Assembly: GCA_023374025.1 (NCBI GenBank)
Contig: SIJG01000007.1
Location: 2,918,636-2,982,635 of the forward strand
Direction: 5' to 3'
Source of the DNA: Heterodera schachtii
Taxonomy: Eukaryota; Nematoda; Chromadorea; Rhabditida; Heteroderidae
DNA length: 64,000 nt
This document shows positions 1 through 10,660 of this stretch, in pieces. Below the pieces are notes generated by a model. It searched no databases. It saw only the letters and a list, made by a program, of their open reading frames with translations, and had not been told where the DNA came from. Position 1 is the first letter of the stretch. Every line of letters begins with the position of its first letter. A program made the position numbers and the translations under genes.

Positions 1-355
1 TTTTAAATTGGAAAATAGTTGCTAAAAACTTTCAAATTTAGGGGGTGTAAAATGACAATATTAAGATAAATATTTTTAAAATCTTAAATTTTTAAAGGCG
101 AGCAATGCCAAAATCGGCGGAACTGAAGCAAATGAAAAGTGGCAACAAATCGGAAAAAATGTGTTAAATTAATTACCCAAAATTTTTTTAACCAAAAATC
201 AAAAAATAAAATAGGAAATTTATATAACCAACAAAAGCAAAGGAAAAGTGGAGACAGAAGGAATATCAATGAAAAATGACTAAGAAAAAGAAAAACAATT
301 ACAGAAGCCGATGGATAACAATGGAAAATGGATTTTTAAATAAAAATGTTGACAA
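1..355. other. AT-rich sequence with no recognised gene
   Basis: This is AT-rich sequence before the first transposon. The short open frames here have low-complexity F/L-rich translations and no recognisable domain. I see nothing functional in it. Confidence 0.5.
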
Positions 356-363
356 TTAAATAC

Positions 364-1350
364 TAGTGCTGCTCGAGAGTCCCGGTCTCGACTCGAGAAT
401 AGTCTCGGGTTTTTGAGTCTCGGTCTCGAGGTCAAGTCTCGAGTCTCGACTTGAGAAAAGTCTCGGGTTTTTTGGGTCTCGAGTCTCGGGGTCAAGTCTC
501 GGTCTCGACTCGAGAAAAGACTCGGGTTTTTGGGTCTCGGTCTCGAGTCTCGGGGTCAAGTCTCGAGTCTCGACTTGAGAAAAGTCTCGGGTTTTTTGGG
601 TCTCGGTCATCGGTCTCGACTCGAGAAAAGTCTCGGGTTTTATAGTGTCTCGGTCTTAAGTCTCGGGTCAAGACTCGGTCTCGAGTCTCGGGGTCAAGTC
701 TCGTTCTCGAGTCTCGACTTGAGAAAAGTCTCGGGTTTTTTGGGTCTCGAGTCTCGGGGTCAAGTCTCGGTCTCGACTCGAGAAAAGACTCGGGTTTTTG
801 GGTCTCGGTCTCGAGTCTCGGGGTCAAGTCTCGAGTCTCGACTTGAGAAAAGTCTCGGGTTTTTTGGGTCTCGAGTCTCGGGGTCAAGTCTCGGTCACGA
901 CTCGAGAAAAGACTCGGGTTTTTGGGTCTCGGTCTCGAGTCTCGGGGTCAAGTCTCGAGTCTCGACTTGAGAAAACTCTCGGGTTTTTTGGGTCTCGGTC
1001 ATCGGTCTCGACTCGAGAAAAGTCTCGGGTTTTATAGTGTCTCGGTCTTAATCTCGAGTCTCGACTTGAGAAAAGACTCGGGTTTTTGGGTCTCGGTCTC
1101 GAGTCTCGGGGTGAAGTCTCGTTCTCGAGTCTCGACTTGAGAAAAGTCTCGGGTTTTTTGGGTCTCGAGTCTCGGGGTCAAGTCTCGGTCTCGACTCGAG
1201 AAAAGTCTCGGGTTTTATAGTGTCTCGGTCTTAAGTCTCGGGTCAAGACTCGGTCTCGAGTCTCGGGGTCAAGTCTCGGCCTTGACTCGAGAAAAGTCTC
1301 GGGTTTTTTAGGTCACGGTCTCGGGAAATTTGCGGTCTCGAGCAGCACTA
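364..1350. mobile_element. hAT-like non-autonomous element filled with a CTCG-rich satellite
   Basis: The ends are a 15-bp inverted repeat (TAGTGCTGCTCGAGA and its complement). The element is flanked by a perfect 8-bp target duplication TTAAATAC at 356-363 and 1351-1358. An 8-bp duplication with a TAGTG start is typical of hAT elements. The interior is almost entirely a degenerate satellite of TCTCGAG/TCTCGGG words, in which a GAGAAAAGTCTCGGG core recurs roughly every 60 bp. Open frames inside it on both strands are repeat artefacts and are not annotated as genes. Confidence 0.88.
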
Positions 1351-1362
1351 TTAAATACGCCA

Positions 1363-2985
1363 TTATAAATGTTTGGTTTTACTATTTCTCCATAACTTTT
1401 GCCATTTTTTCATTTCATTTTCACTCATTTTTTCCATTTTTTGCTCAAATTCTCTTCGTAGAGCTTCAATGTGCTCATTTTTAGTTGATGTTTTTTGAAT
1501 TTGTTGTCCCTCCTTTTTTACATTTTTCGGTCCACTGATCGTCGCTTTTTTTATATTTTTATGAAGCCAATTTTTCTCCTCATAAATTTTATTGTTTTTT
1601 CGCTTTTCCTCCTCAATTTTACTTTCCAAATTTTTCACATTTGCGCGCGAATTTTTCGCGCACAATCCTAAAGGTATTGGAGCCCTTTAGCTTAAAAAAT
1701 TGTATCTTCTAATCCTTAATTTTTTCAAAATTTTATCTTCCAATCCTTAATTATGCATTTTTCTACCTGAAAGTGACAACTTCCAACGCTTAATTATTTT
1801 AAAATTTTATCTTCCATGCGTTAATTATGCACTTTAAACCAGAGTGGCCAAGTTTTTTTTTTCAAAATAAGACAAAATGGCTCAAAAACTAAGATTCGTA
1901 CCCCAAAAATAAGATTTTTTCTAAAACTAATAGTAGCGTGAAGGAACCCAATAAAAACATGAAAAATCGACTAAAACAAATTATTAGCGTAAAAACCAGG
2001 GCTGTCAACTGAAAATTTTCAAAATCAGCATCATCGTTGCAGCCGACACAAAGGGCAAATTCTTCGCCTTTTCGACTTTTCTTTATGTGCCGGAATTCTT
2101 TTTCCTAGCTCTCCAAGTAGACATGTTTACGTTTTGGTGGCATTTTGTGAATTTCACTCAAAAAATGAAATAAAAATGTATTTTTTTTTCAAAAATCGAA
2201 TTAATTCAAGCATTCGCTTCAATAAAAACTATAAGTCAGAACAGTCATTCAAATTTTTCATTTTTTATTTTCAAATCCAAAATAAGCACAAAATAAGCAC
2301 GTAATGCTGAAATAAGCACAAATCTTAGAAATAAGCACATTTGGCCACTCTGCTTTAAACACTAAAAAGGGCCCAAATACAGCTTTAGGATCGTGCGCGA
2401 AAAATTCGCGCGCTGCGATAACTCGGCGGGGACTAATTACTCACCTCCTCATTAATCTCAAAATTCAATTCCTCCTCATTTTCCAAATGTAATTCCCTTA
2501 ACTTATAGTCAAGGTTCAATTTTTTCCCACTTTTTATCAAAATATCCGAATTTTCATTTAACATTTCGACAGCAGAATCTAAACGCGTATAATTTTGATG
2601 AACATCCCATTTATGACGACGACCATTATCCCTAAATATTGGCTTCACCGCTGGCAATTGATTGGCAAATTCTGCATTTTTACCTTTGAAAATTAACACA
2701 TTATTATTCAAAATTAATTATAAAATAAAATTAAAAGACAAACAAACCTTCAACATATAATCGGAATAAATATTCGAACAAAATTTGTAAATATTTTCGA
2801 TTTTTTTCACATTTTTCGCGTAAAACGATATTTTCACATTGCAAATTGTTTTTCATAAAATACGAAAAGCCAAGAATGGCCTCATATTGCTGAGACAAAT
2901 GTTCTGCATAATTTGTCAATTTTGAAAATTTCTCATAATTTGTCGCCAGTCCTTTCACAAATTCACAAAATAAAACATCATCATA
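1363..2985 (-). CDS. Orphan nematode gene family, copy A (exons 2748-2985, 2445-2683, possible C-terminal exon about 1363-1665)
   Basis: I do not recognise a function. Exon 2748-2985 follows a TTTAG acceptor and carries a VKGLATNYEK motif, a YEAILGFSYFM segment, a CENI motif and a KNRKYLQILFEYL helix. It ends at a GT donor in phase 1 and joins 2445-2683 in frame (EFANQLPAVKPIF, then acidic helical sequence), which ends at GAG|GTGAGT. A coiled-coil-like K/E-rich frame at 1363-1665 resembles the C-terminal helix of copy B and is probably a later exon, but its acceptor is unclear. The intron between them is occupied by nested transposons (1643-2415). Homologous copies lie at 6189-7362 and 41533-41718, which is the main evidence that this is a real gene. 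A start codon was not identified. Confidence 0.55.
1643..2415. mobile_element. Outer inverted-repeat element with palindromic GCGCGAA ends
   Basis: The sequences near 1643 and 2415 are inverted copies containing GCGCGCGAATTTTTCGCGC followed by ATCCTAAAG. The similarity continues inward for about 50 bp with mismatches. The terminal motif is itself nearly palindromic. A second element (1840-2352) is nested inside. Boundaries are approximate and I found no clear target duplication. Confidence 0.55.
1840..2352. mobile_element. hAT-like MITE, TIR CAGAGTGGCCAA, nested in another element
   Basis: Perfect 12-bp inverted ends CAGAGTGGCCAA are flanked by a perfect 8-bp duplication CTTTAAAC (1832-1839 and 2353-2360). 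A CAGAG start and an 8-bp duplication indicate the hAT superfamily. The interior is AT-rich with repeated AATAAGCACAA words and has no coding capacity. A solo right-end sequence resembling this family occurs near 27650 and again near 32350. Confidence 0.88.
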
Positions 2986-2999
2986 CTAAATTTGAATTT

Positions 3000-3240
3000 A
3001 TTTATGAACAAAATTTAATTTAATTTATTATTGAAGAAGAAAATTAATTATTAAAAAAGCGTACACCTAGCTAAAAAAATTCAAAAATTCGAGTCATAAG
3101 AACAGGCCCGTAAATATTTAAACGAGTCACGTGTGCAAATTCCTCTATAAGATTTCTCAAATTGTTGCAATGCCGAATCCATTTTGATTTGCGCTTTTCA
3201 CGTGCCCACTTTCCGTCATCTGGGCTACGCGAAAATCCGC
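3000..3240. other. Intergenic AT-rich sequence
   Basis: This lies between copy A of the orphan family and the left array of TTTGCGGACGGACA repeats. Nothing recognisable was seen. Confidence 0.4.
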
Positions 3241-3329
3241 GTCCAGACATTTGCGGACGGACATTTGCGGACAGACATTTGCGGACGGACATTTGCGGAC
3301 GGACATTTGCGGACAATTTCGGGAAAAAA

Positions 3330-3620
3330 TTTCTTTTATTATGCCTTTTTTGGCATTTTGCTTTTTTGGTGCCTTTTTGGCATTTTTTCCGAAAAATAAC
3401 ATTAAAAATGCAATAAATTGGAAAATACACCCCTAATAAATGACTTGAAAATTTTTCAGAAAATACACTCCTAAGAAGTGAAAAAGTTTCTCAAAAGCGG
3501 ATCCCCAAAATTTCATTGGTTTTCTTGATAAAAATTTAGGTTTAAAAATTTTCCTTTTTCGCAAAAACATTATAAAATGTTTAATAATCATTTAATGATT
3601 CAAATTAACAGTTCGTAAAT
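3330..3620. repeat. Dispersed AT-rich repeat family (copies also at about 8100-8500, 10080-10370, 40920-41060, 60060-60480)
   Basis: A recurring stretch includes TGCCTTTTTGGCATTTT, AAAATACACCCCTAA, TCCTTATTCG and TTTAATAATCATTTAA in the same order at several places in the window. It has no coding capacity. The copy near 60300 lacks the MITE found in the copy at 8218-8396, so it serves as an empty site. Confidence 0.6.
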
Positions 3621-3899
3621 TAGTCCGTTCGGTTTTTTACACATTTTAAATTTGAAGTGCCATTTTTGACCAATTGTAAAATGGGTCAGTTCCTTCTCAA
3701 CCGTATTAAACATTCTTGGTATTGTTCGAACGCATTTGAACTCTATTCTTAACATGCAAATTTCCAATTTTTTTTATTCATGTACAAATAATCAGGCAAA
3801 AAAGTTTGAAAAATAGGCTTTTGAGTTCCTACCGGCCATAACTTTTTTGAAACTTAGCTACAATTTTTTAAATTTCCATATTAATAATAAACACATAAA

Positions 3900-4187
3900 G
3901 CTATCAAACAATACCAAGAATAATTAATTTGATTGACAATTAAAGAAGTTTTGTTCTAAAAAGTCTTCGGCGACTTTTGGGGTGCACCCCAAAAAATATG
4001 CTTTTCCCCACTTTGGCATCTATATTTGAACACTGAGCAAGAGATATCTAGCGTTCTTTCCATACCATCTGGGAAAAAATCGGAGAGCTGTATCAAATTC
4101 CCGACAAGAATAGTCGATATTCCTAAAGAAATTTTTAAAATGTTTGGGGGGAGGGTCAAAAACTTGGTTGTGAAACCAAAAAAAAAG
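3900..4187. other. Intergenic sequence without a recognised gene
   Basis: AT-rich sequence lies between the dispersed repeat and the large palindrome. Overlapping open frames on both strands have no recognisable motif. Confidence 0.35.
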
Positions 4188-4849
4188 AGCCGATCGCACC
4201 ATTTTCGGGGCACCAAAAGTGCCTGATCCGGAACCCGGACCGGCCCGGTTAAGAATAATTTTTTATTCAGTTTTTCAAGGGCTATCTCCCAGGCATGGTC
4301 CGGTTCTTGATCCATTCACTTGGAGCCCGTCATGGGTCGGGCACATCTGCCGGAGGACCCTCAGCCTCGCCCCCGACCCTGGCGATGTCCAACCCAAACT
4401 AAGCGTGCCGGTACCAGCGGCTTTTTTGTACAGCTCGATGGGTTCTACAAAACGGTATCAATGGCGTCCGGCTGTGTCTACTACAAATGGAGAAAATTGG
4501 CGAGAAATTTTTTTTTCAGTTTTTCGCATCACTTCTCGCCAATTTTCTCCATTTGTAGTAGACACAGCCGGACGCCATTGATACGTTTTTAGAGCTAATC
4601 GAGATATTCAAAAAAGTCGCTGGTAGCGGCAAGCTTACAATTAGCTTGGGTTGGCCATCGACAGGGGTCGGGGGCGAGGCTGAGGGTCCTCCGGCAGATG
4701 TGCCCGACCCATGACGGGCTCCAAGTGTCAAGAACCGGACCCGGCCTGGGATTAGCCCTTGAAAAACTGAACAAAAAATTGTTCTTAACCGGGCCGGTCC
4801 GGGTTCCGGATCAGGCACTTTTGGTGCCCCGAAAGTGGTGCGATCGGCT
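4188..4849. repeat. Large palindrome, arms about 320 bp, loop about 26 bp
   Basis: Arms 4188-4506 and 4533-4849 are near-perfect reverse complements (for example CCGATCGCACC at the left edge and GGTGCGATCGG at the right). They are separated by a short T-rich loop. The arms are more GC-rich than the surroundings. Divergence is limited to scattered substitutions and small indels. This would form a long hairpin in single-stranded DNA or RNA and is most simply a fold-back transposon. No target duplication was found. Confidence 0.8.
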
Positions 4850-4868
4850 TCCGGAAAATGACCAATCA

Positions 4869-4940
4869 ATCACTGAGTTTTTTTTTGGAACGCCCACACT
4901 GAGTTTTTTTTGGAACGCCCACACTGAGTTTTTTTTTGGA
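4869..4940. repeat. Three tandem copies of a 25-bp unit
   Basis: The unit CACTGAG-T(n)-GGAACGCC repeats three times, with variation in the T run and in the last copy. It lies between the palindrome and the GTCCGCAAAT array. Confidence 0.8.
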
Positions 4941-5226
4941 TCGACCTAGCACTGTCTCCATTCCATGTTTTGAGAATTTCTATAAGAAAATTTTTAATTT
5001 TGCCCGAAATCGTCCGCAAATGTCCGTCCGCAAATGTCCGTCCGCAAATGTCCGTCCGCAAATGTCCGTCCGCAAATGTCTGTCCGCAAATGTCCGTCCG
5101 CAAATGTCCGTCCGCAAATGTCCGTCCGCAAATGTCTGGTAGCCCGAAAATCAGCTACTCGTAACACACTCGAAAAGGTAAAGGTCGCTTCCATACGTGA
5201 TCGCCAGACGCCTATGATTCGACTTA

Positions 5227-5783
5227 CAAGGGAACATTCCGAACTGTATGTGTTCAAATCACTTTTAAACCACTTTTATCGTGTAGAGCATAGTCGATTT
5301 GCTATTGTAAATTTTCGGCTTTTTTGGCTACGGAGCCAAAAGTGATCAGAAAAAAGTGATCAGATGAAAACCCAGCAAAAAATTGTTAATTTAATTAATT
5401 TTTTCCCTCTTCACTATTTGTCATGGGTTCTAATCCCCTGGGCAGATGATGAATTTTTTTGAATTTTTTTAAGGTGTTATTCCACCTAGCATATTTTTAT
5501 TCAGTTATTTTAATTTGGTTTATGATGCTATTTGATAGATAATAGTTTCCTGATCATTTTTTAAGAAAATTTGTGGCTCTATCATTATTTTGAAATTTTT
5601 TATGAATTTTTAAAAATGTTGCCATTTTTATCGATTTTTCGAAACTTTGATCACTTTTTTCTGATCACTTTTGGCTCCGTAGCCAAAAAAGCCGAAAATT
5701 TACAATAGCAAATCGACTATGCTCTACACGATAAAAGTGGCTTAAAAGTGATTTGAACACATACAGTTCGGAATGTTCCCTTG
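5227..5783. mobile_element. Non-autonomous element with about 140-bp terminal inverted repeats and a possible TTA duplication
   Basis: Arms 5227-5363 and about 5649-5783 are inverted copies starting CAAGGGAACATTCCGAACTG. The outer flanks carry TTA on both sides (5224-5226 and 5784-5786), compatible with a PIF/Harbinger-like TWA duplication. This is weak because TTA is common in AT-rich DNA. The central segment of about 285 bp is AT-rich with no gene. Confidence 0.6.
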
Positions 5784-5789
5784 TTAGAG

Positions 5790-6188
5790 ACAAAAAATGA
5801 TTAAGAGCATCAACATACTCAAAATGCAGAAATACAAAATTATTAGTAAGAAACTGGGATGAAGCGAGGACAGAAAGCTGCGCGGTCGCGCATTTCGGAT
5901 TCAAATTGCCGCGGTCGCGCTCCACCTTATAAGCAGAATGAATGGCTGGCGACCACCTATAAATAAACATACAGGATTATAAAATTAGCAAAAACGAGGC
6001 ACAAATACAAAATATTTTATGATATGTAAATGACCACCCATATATCGGTTGACAATCGAGCAAATAATTTTACTTTGAATTTAAATATCGAATGAATTTT
6101 AATTTATGAAAAATTAAATGTTTTTTCATAAAAAAATGATTATTATCACTGACGAAATCCCTTACTGACGAAATCACTTCTGACGGAA
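5790..6188. other. Intergenic, no gene recognised
   Basis: The sequence contains a short GC-richer patch around 5880-5925 (CGCGGTCGCG repeated twice) and otherwise AT-rich DNA. No supported feature. Confidence 0.35.
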
Positions 6189-7362
6189 TCACACCCAATT
6201 ATGTGACAAATCGAATTTGGAATACAAAATTATAGAATTTTTATGATATAGACATGATTCTTGCTTTTTTGCCCTTTGTTCCGCTTTTTTAAGCATTTGT
6301 TCCAATTTTTTTTCAAAATTTTGTCGAAATATTCCGACTAAATTTTCATTTATTTGCCAATCATTCGCTGTGCCAATTGCCAATTGCAAAATCATTTCAT
6401 TAATTGGCATTTTTGGTTCATTTTCCAATTTTAATTCATAATTCAATTTCTCCTCATTCATCAATTTTGGTTTAAATTTTCGAGAAGACAAGTATAATTT
6501 GCTTAAGTTATACAAAGCTTGTCCCTCCCACTTATTAAAATAAAATGTCGAAATTTTGACCAGACAATTCACCACATAAATTATTGGTCCTTCAATTTCA
6601 CTTCGGTATTTAAATGCAAATTTTGGCTTCACTGTTGGAATTCCGGCGAATTCACTGTACAAATATTCGTACAAAATGTCCAAATACTTGCGATATTTTT
6701 GGCATTCTGTCCGTTCATCTTCAAATTCATCTTCTATTCGGAACCCGTCAGTTGGGCCCCCACGGTTGGGCCCCAGCATGTTTTTCCACTTAAGCTTTTT
6801 TCATTGGCATCCAAATCCAACAATCTTGGTATCATTCGAAAGCTCTTATCATGCTCTATTAGCCTTACAAAAAGCGGATAGATTTTCAAGCCTGGAAAAA
6901 ATTTTATTAAGAAAAAACTTCAAAAATTTCGACTTTTTCGAAATTTTCATGTATAACTTTTTTGGTAATTATCTAATCGCGAAGCAATAGCTTAGAAAAA
7001 GCTTCTAAACATGTTAAGCTTTCGAATGATACCAACAATGTTAGATTTGGATGCCAAAGAAAAAAGTTATAGAATGTTATAGTGGGAAAGCATGCTGGGG
7101 CCCAAACGTGTGGGGCCCAATCGTGAGGGCCCAACTGACGTAGACCGCTTCTATTTTGTCGCATTTCCAATTCTTTCTCATATAATACACAATGCCAAGG
7201 TGTGCCTCATATTTTTGCATTGAATATTCACTTAATTTCGTTTCTTGATGGCCTTTCATAAATGCAATTAGCATTTTATCATCCACCTAATGAATTAAAA
7301 TGGATTAATTAAAACCAAATTTATTAATTATTAATAAACTCACCTGTTTAATTGCATCTGAA
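6189..7362 (-). pseudogene. Orphan nematode gene family, copy B, coding exon split by a MITE
   Basis: The function is unknown. A 19-nt exon at 7344-7362 joins a long exon starting at 7286. The exon encodes MKGHQETKL and YEAHLGIVYYM segments, is interrupted at 7155 by the element at 6739-7147, and resumes at 6730 with a KYRKYLDILYEYL motif, a FAGIPTVKPKF motif and a C-terminal charged helix, stopping near 6189. Removing the element and one copy of its 8-bp duplication restores a continuous frame through CDKIEDEFEDER, which matches the paralogous sequence in copy C (CEQIGEEFEEL). The insertion therefore hit an intact coding exon. As sequenced the allele should be non-functional unless the element is spliced out. 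Confidence 0.6.
6739..7147. mobile_element. MITE with CGG...CAGTTGGGCCC ends, 8-bp target duplication, inside an exon
   Basis: The ends are CGGAACCCGTCAGTTGGGCC on the left and, inverted, CGGTCTACGTCAGTTGGGCC on the right. They are flanked by a perfect duplication CTTCTATT (6731-6738, 7148-7155). The interior resembles the elements at 34900, 37639, 47973 and 63317 (GCATGTTTTT, ATCCAACATTGTTGG). The superfamily is not assigned: the duplication length fits hAT, P or Merlin, but the CGG start is not diagnostic. Confidence 0.85.
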
Positions 7363-7364
7363 CT

Positions 7365-8209
7365 ATGAATAAAGCAATAATGAAAATAATAATAATAAAA
7401 AGATTTATAGAAACAAAATAAAGCATTTTTTGTTTCTCTTTGTTATAATTTAAATGATCAAATAAAAATTGAAAGCCCAGTGATTGTTAATAAAGGAAAA
7501 CTTGAACAATAAAAAATAATGCAAAATTATTTCATCAGAGTCCGGTTTTCTGCTGGTGATTGAAATTTTTGGCCATTTTTGGTGGGTTTTTCGGGATTTA
7601 AAAACTTTTATTAGTTTAGGTAGCCATTTTATGACCCATGAATCATATAAAAATTAAATGAGAAAATATTTTTACATAAAAAAATTTTAAAATTAAGTGA
7701 AATAAATTATGAAATGAAAAAAATGGAAAATCGCACTGACTTATGAAATGGAGAATTAGACGCAATTATTCAAAAAATTGTTGTTAATCAACATTATGTA
7801 GAAATATACAAAATCCCTTATTTATTTTATAGTTTGTATATTATATTAAATAATGACGCAATTATCTAAAAAAATTGTGATTTATTTTATGTTTGGTGGG
7901 ATTAGAAAGCATCCGACATTTAGTACGATTAGTTTAATGCCAAAGTCGCCGAAAGTGAAAGCAAATGAAAAATGGAGCACAAAATAAAAGAAAGTTACGG
8001 CAATTTTTTTTTAAACTTGTGAAGCGCATCCGCCATGAACAGGGCTCCCAGATCAAAATTTTCAAAATCCTCATTTGGCAGGCAAAAAAGCCTATTTTGG
8101 GTCAAAAAGCCTCATTTATAAAATTTATTCAAAACACGTTTAAAATGTTCAAATGTTAAATTTTAGGTTTAAAAATTTTCCTTATTCGAAAATAAAATAT
8201 TTAATAATC
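7365..8209. other. Intergenic AT-rich sequence
   Basis: No gene was recognised. The last part (about 8100-8209) is the left portion of a dispersed repeat copy. Confidence 0.4.
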
Positions 8210-8217
8210 ATTTAAAT

Positions 8218-8396
8218 TAGAGTGCCACGGGACCGGGACCTGGAAGCGGACAACTGAGTACCAAGGTCCCGGTTTTGACCAGTTTTGTCCGGGACAGGGA
8301 AATTCCCGGTTTTCCCAGCCAAAAGTTCCCGGTTTTTCAAACTAAAAAGGTCCCGGTCCCGGGTTTGCCCAAAATTCCCGGTCCCGTGGCACTCTA
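8218..8396. mobile_element. hAT-like MITE, TIR TAGAGTGCCACGGGACCGGG
   Basis: A 179-bp element has inverted ends TAGAGTGCCACGGGACCGGG and an 8-bp duplication ATTTAAAT (8210-8217, 8397-8404). The duplication is palindromic and alone would be ambiguous. A paralogous copy of the host repeat near 60310-60340 carries a single ATTTAAAT with no insert, which confirms the boundaries. The interior is rich in TCCCGG words. Confidence 0.88.
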
Positions 8397-8404
8397 ATTT
8401 AAAT

Positions 8405-10660
8405 GACCAAAATTAAGTTATTTGGTTAAGTTTACGTGTTTTGCTCCCTAAAAATCCTTAATAAAAAATTTTTAAATGACTTTTTTGGTGCCTTTTTCGG
8501 GATTTTCGTGTTTTTTCATGCTTTTTATTCAATTTTTTTCGTGCAATAAGAATAACATTACGGTGCGAAAAATGAGGTATGAAAATTTTTTTGTGATTTT
8601 TTACAAAATAATATTTCTGGGAGAAGGGAGTGGGTAACATGATTTCGAAATTTTTAATTTTTTATATTCTAATCTACTCAAAACGGTTCAGAATTTAATA
8701 AAATTATGAGTTGATTTAGTCAAATTTTAGCAAATTTTGCACTTTTTGTCCTTCAATTCACCATGTAATTAGGGATGGGAATTTTATGTAAATACACATA
8801 TTTTTTCCTGACTTCTCCATGCTCTAAATAGCAGGGAAAACACTTTCTTTTTTGTGTTTGCGAACAAAAGTTGAGACTTTTTTTTTTTTTTTACATATTT
8901 TCGGATTTTTCTACATATTACATATGTACATATTTTTATACAGATTTTAAATTTTTTCGTACATATTTCGCAATTTTTCGTAACATATTTTGAGGATTTT
9001 TGAGAATTTATAGAAATTTTTCGTGAAATCCCTAAAAATCGATTTTTTTCAAAAAATGAGATACCAAAAATAATTTTTAAAATACTAAAAAGTGATTCTA
9101 AGCTAATTTAGGTAGTTTTTATGGCACTTTGTGCCTGTTTCACCCTTTACGAGGAATTTTTTCCAAAAAATAAGCATTAAAAAATTTTTTATTTACATAG
9201 TTTGGATTTTTTGTACATATTTTTACAAATTTTAGCATTTTTATACATATTTTTTACATATTTCGCAATTTGTCTTATATAAAATTCTTATACAGTTTAG
9301 GCCCCATAAATTTTTTTTTTTAAAAGGAAAAAAAAGTTTCCGGGGGTTTTGGGGGTCGCTGATCACGAATCTGAAACATTTTTGAACGACTAAATTGTAA
9401 AAAATAATAATCGATCTGAAACAATTTCGCAAAATGTTCGATTTGCGTGCAATGCATCTTGTCCATCGCCGGGTGGTGGACACTTCTGTACGAAATTTTA
9501 ACCAAATGGAGTTGTATTAGCTATTCCCAGCTGTTAGAGGACTACAAATTCCAAATAACAAAACAATTTATTGAATTAAAAAAGAACGCACAATAAAGCC
9601 TGGATGGGGAGCAGCTCGTTTCCCCCCCACTGTTTCCCCCCCCCCCCCCCCCCAACAGTTTCCCCCCTATCAGTTCCCCCGAGAAATTTTAAAAAAAAAT
9701 TTGCTAACTTAGAAATTTTCAAAAAAAAATCCCTTTAGAAAGTTTTTTCACAAGGAAATTAAGAATAAAAATTTTTTAAATTTTTATGGTGAATTACTTA
9801 AGATTTTTCAAAAAATTTCCAAAAAATAGCTTAAAATTTCCTAAAAAATCGCGAAATAGGCACCTAAAAAGGCAGAAAAATTCGCAAAATAGGCATCAAA
9901 TAGGCACTAAAATAGGCAAAAAAAATTTTATTAAAGCTTTTTAGGTAGCAAAACTCGAAAAAATTAATCAAAAAACCTATTTTGCCCACATTTCAATTGT
10001 TTTAAAGTTGTTTTCGATAAAAATAATTTTTTAAACCAAAAACTTTTATTAAGAAAAAATAATTGAATTTTGAGGATCAATTTTTGTGAAAAATTTTTTT
10101 CAATTCTTATGGGTGTATTTTCTAAAAAAATTCAAGTCGATTCTTAGCGGTGTATTTTTCATTTTTATTGCATTTTAGTTATGGATTTTTCCGAAAAAAT
10201 GCGCCAAAATGGCGAAATAGGCACAAGAATAGGCAAATAGGCACAAAAAGCCCAAAATAGGCAGTATAAGTCACCGTAGGCACCCCAAACAAAGCGGAAA
10301 ACGCGTTTTTCGTGCTTATCTGTGCGTATTAAGTGCGCAAAAATTTTAGGCATTTGCCTAAAAAAAGAAGCCCTACTAATAATAATATTTGATACATTTT
10401 TGAACGACTAAATTATAACAAAATAATAATCGATCTGAAACAATTTCGCAAAATGTTCTGATTCCCAAAATTTTTTTTATATTTTTTTAAGCCCCAATAT
10501 TTTGATTTTGAAAAATTTTCTTCGCTAGAAGAAGCCACGGGCAAGAAAAATTAAAATAAATTTAAAAAACAAAATCAACAATAAACAAACAAAACAACAA
10601 ATGGATGGATGGACAGAAAAGAGAGAGAGGACGAAGATTTTAATTATAGTAATTAATTAA
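8405..10660. other. Repeat-derived non-coding region
   Basis: No gene is supported here. It contains dispersed repeat pieces (8400-8500 and about 10080-10370), a diverged TACATATTT-rich stretch (8880-9300), a C run near 9637-9653 next to GTTTCCCCCC words like those of the intronic fold-back at 24740, and a GATCACGAATCTGAAAC motif that recurs elsewhere in the window. Confidence 0.5.

Larger units (their letters stand above)
3249..5136. mobile_element. Fold-back composite bounded by inverted arrays of a GGACATTTGCGGAC repeat
   Basis: Five tandem copies of a 14-bp unit (GGACATTTGCGGAC) at about 3249-3315 reappear inverted as about ten copies at 5008-5136. Similarity continues a few tens of bases inward (ATTTCGGG on the left, CCCGAAAT on the right). 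The arrays resemble the ends of the fold-back element at 38566-39901, including a GGGCTAC motif at the outer edge. The interior holds a dispersed repeat (3330-3620) and a separate large palindrome (4188-4849). The target duplication is not clear. Confidence 0.55.

Noticed and set aside
280..1140. Long open frames on both strands with R/S/L/G-rich translations
   Set aside because: They are translations of the CTCGAG satellite inside the hAT-like element, and the same peptides recur in several frames.
4219..4869. Protein-coding frames in the palindrome arms
   Set aside because: Both arms give mirror frames with proline/arginine-rich nonsense sequence and no domain.
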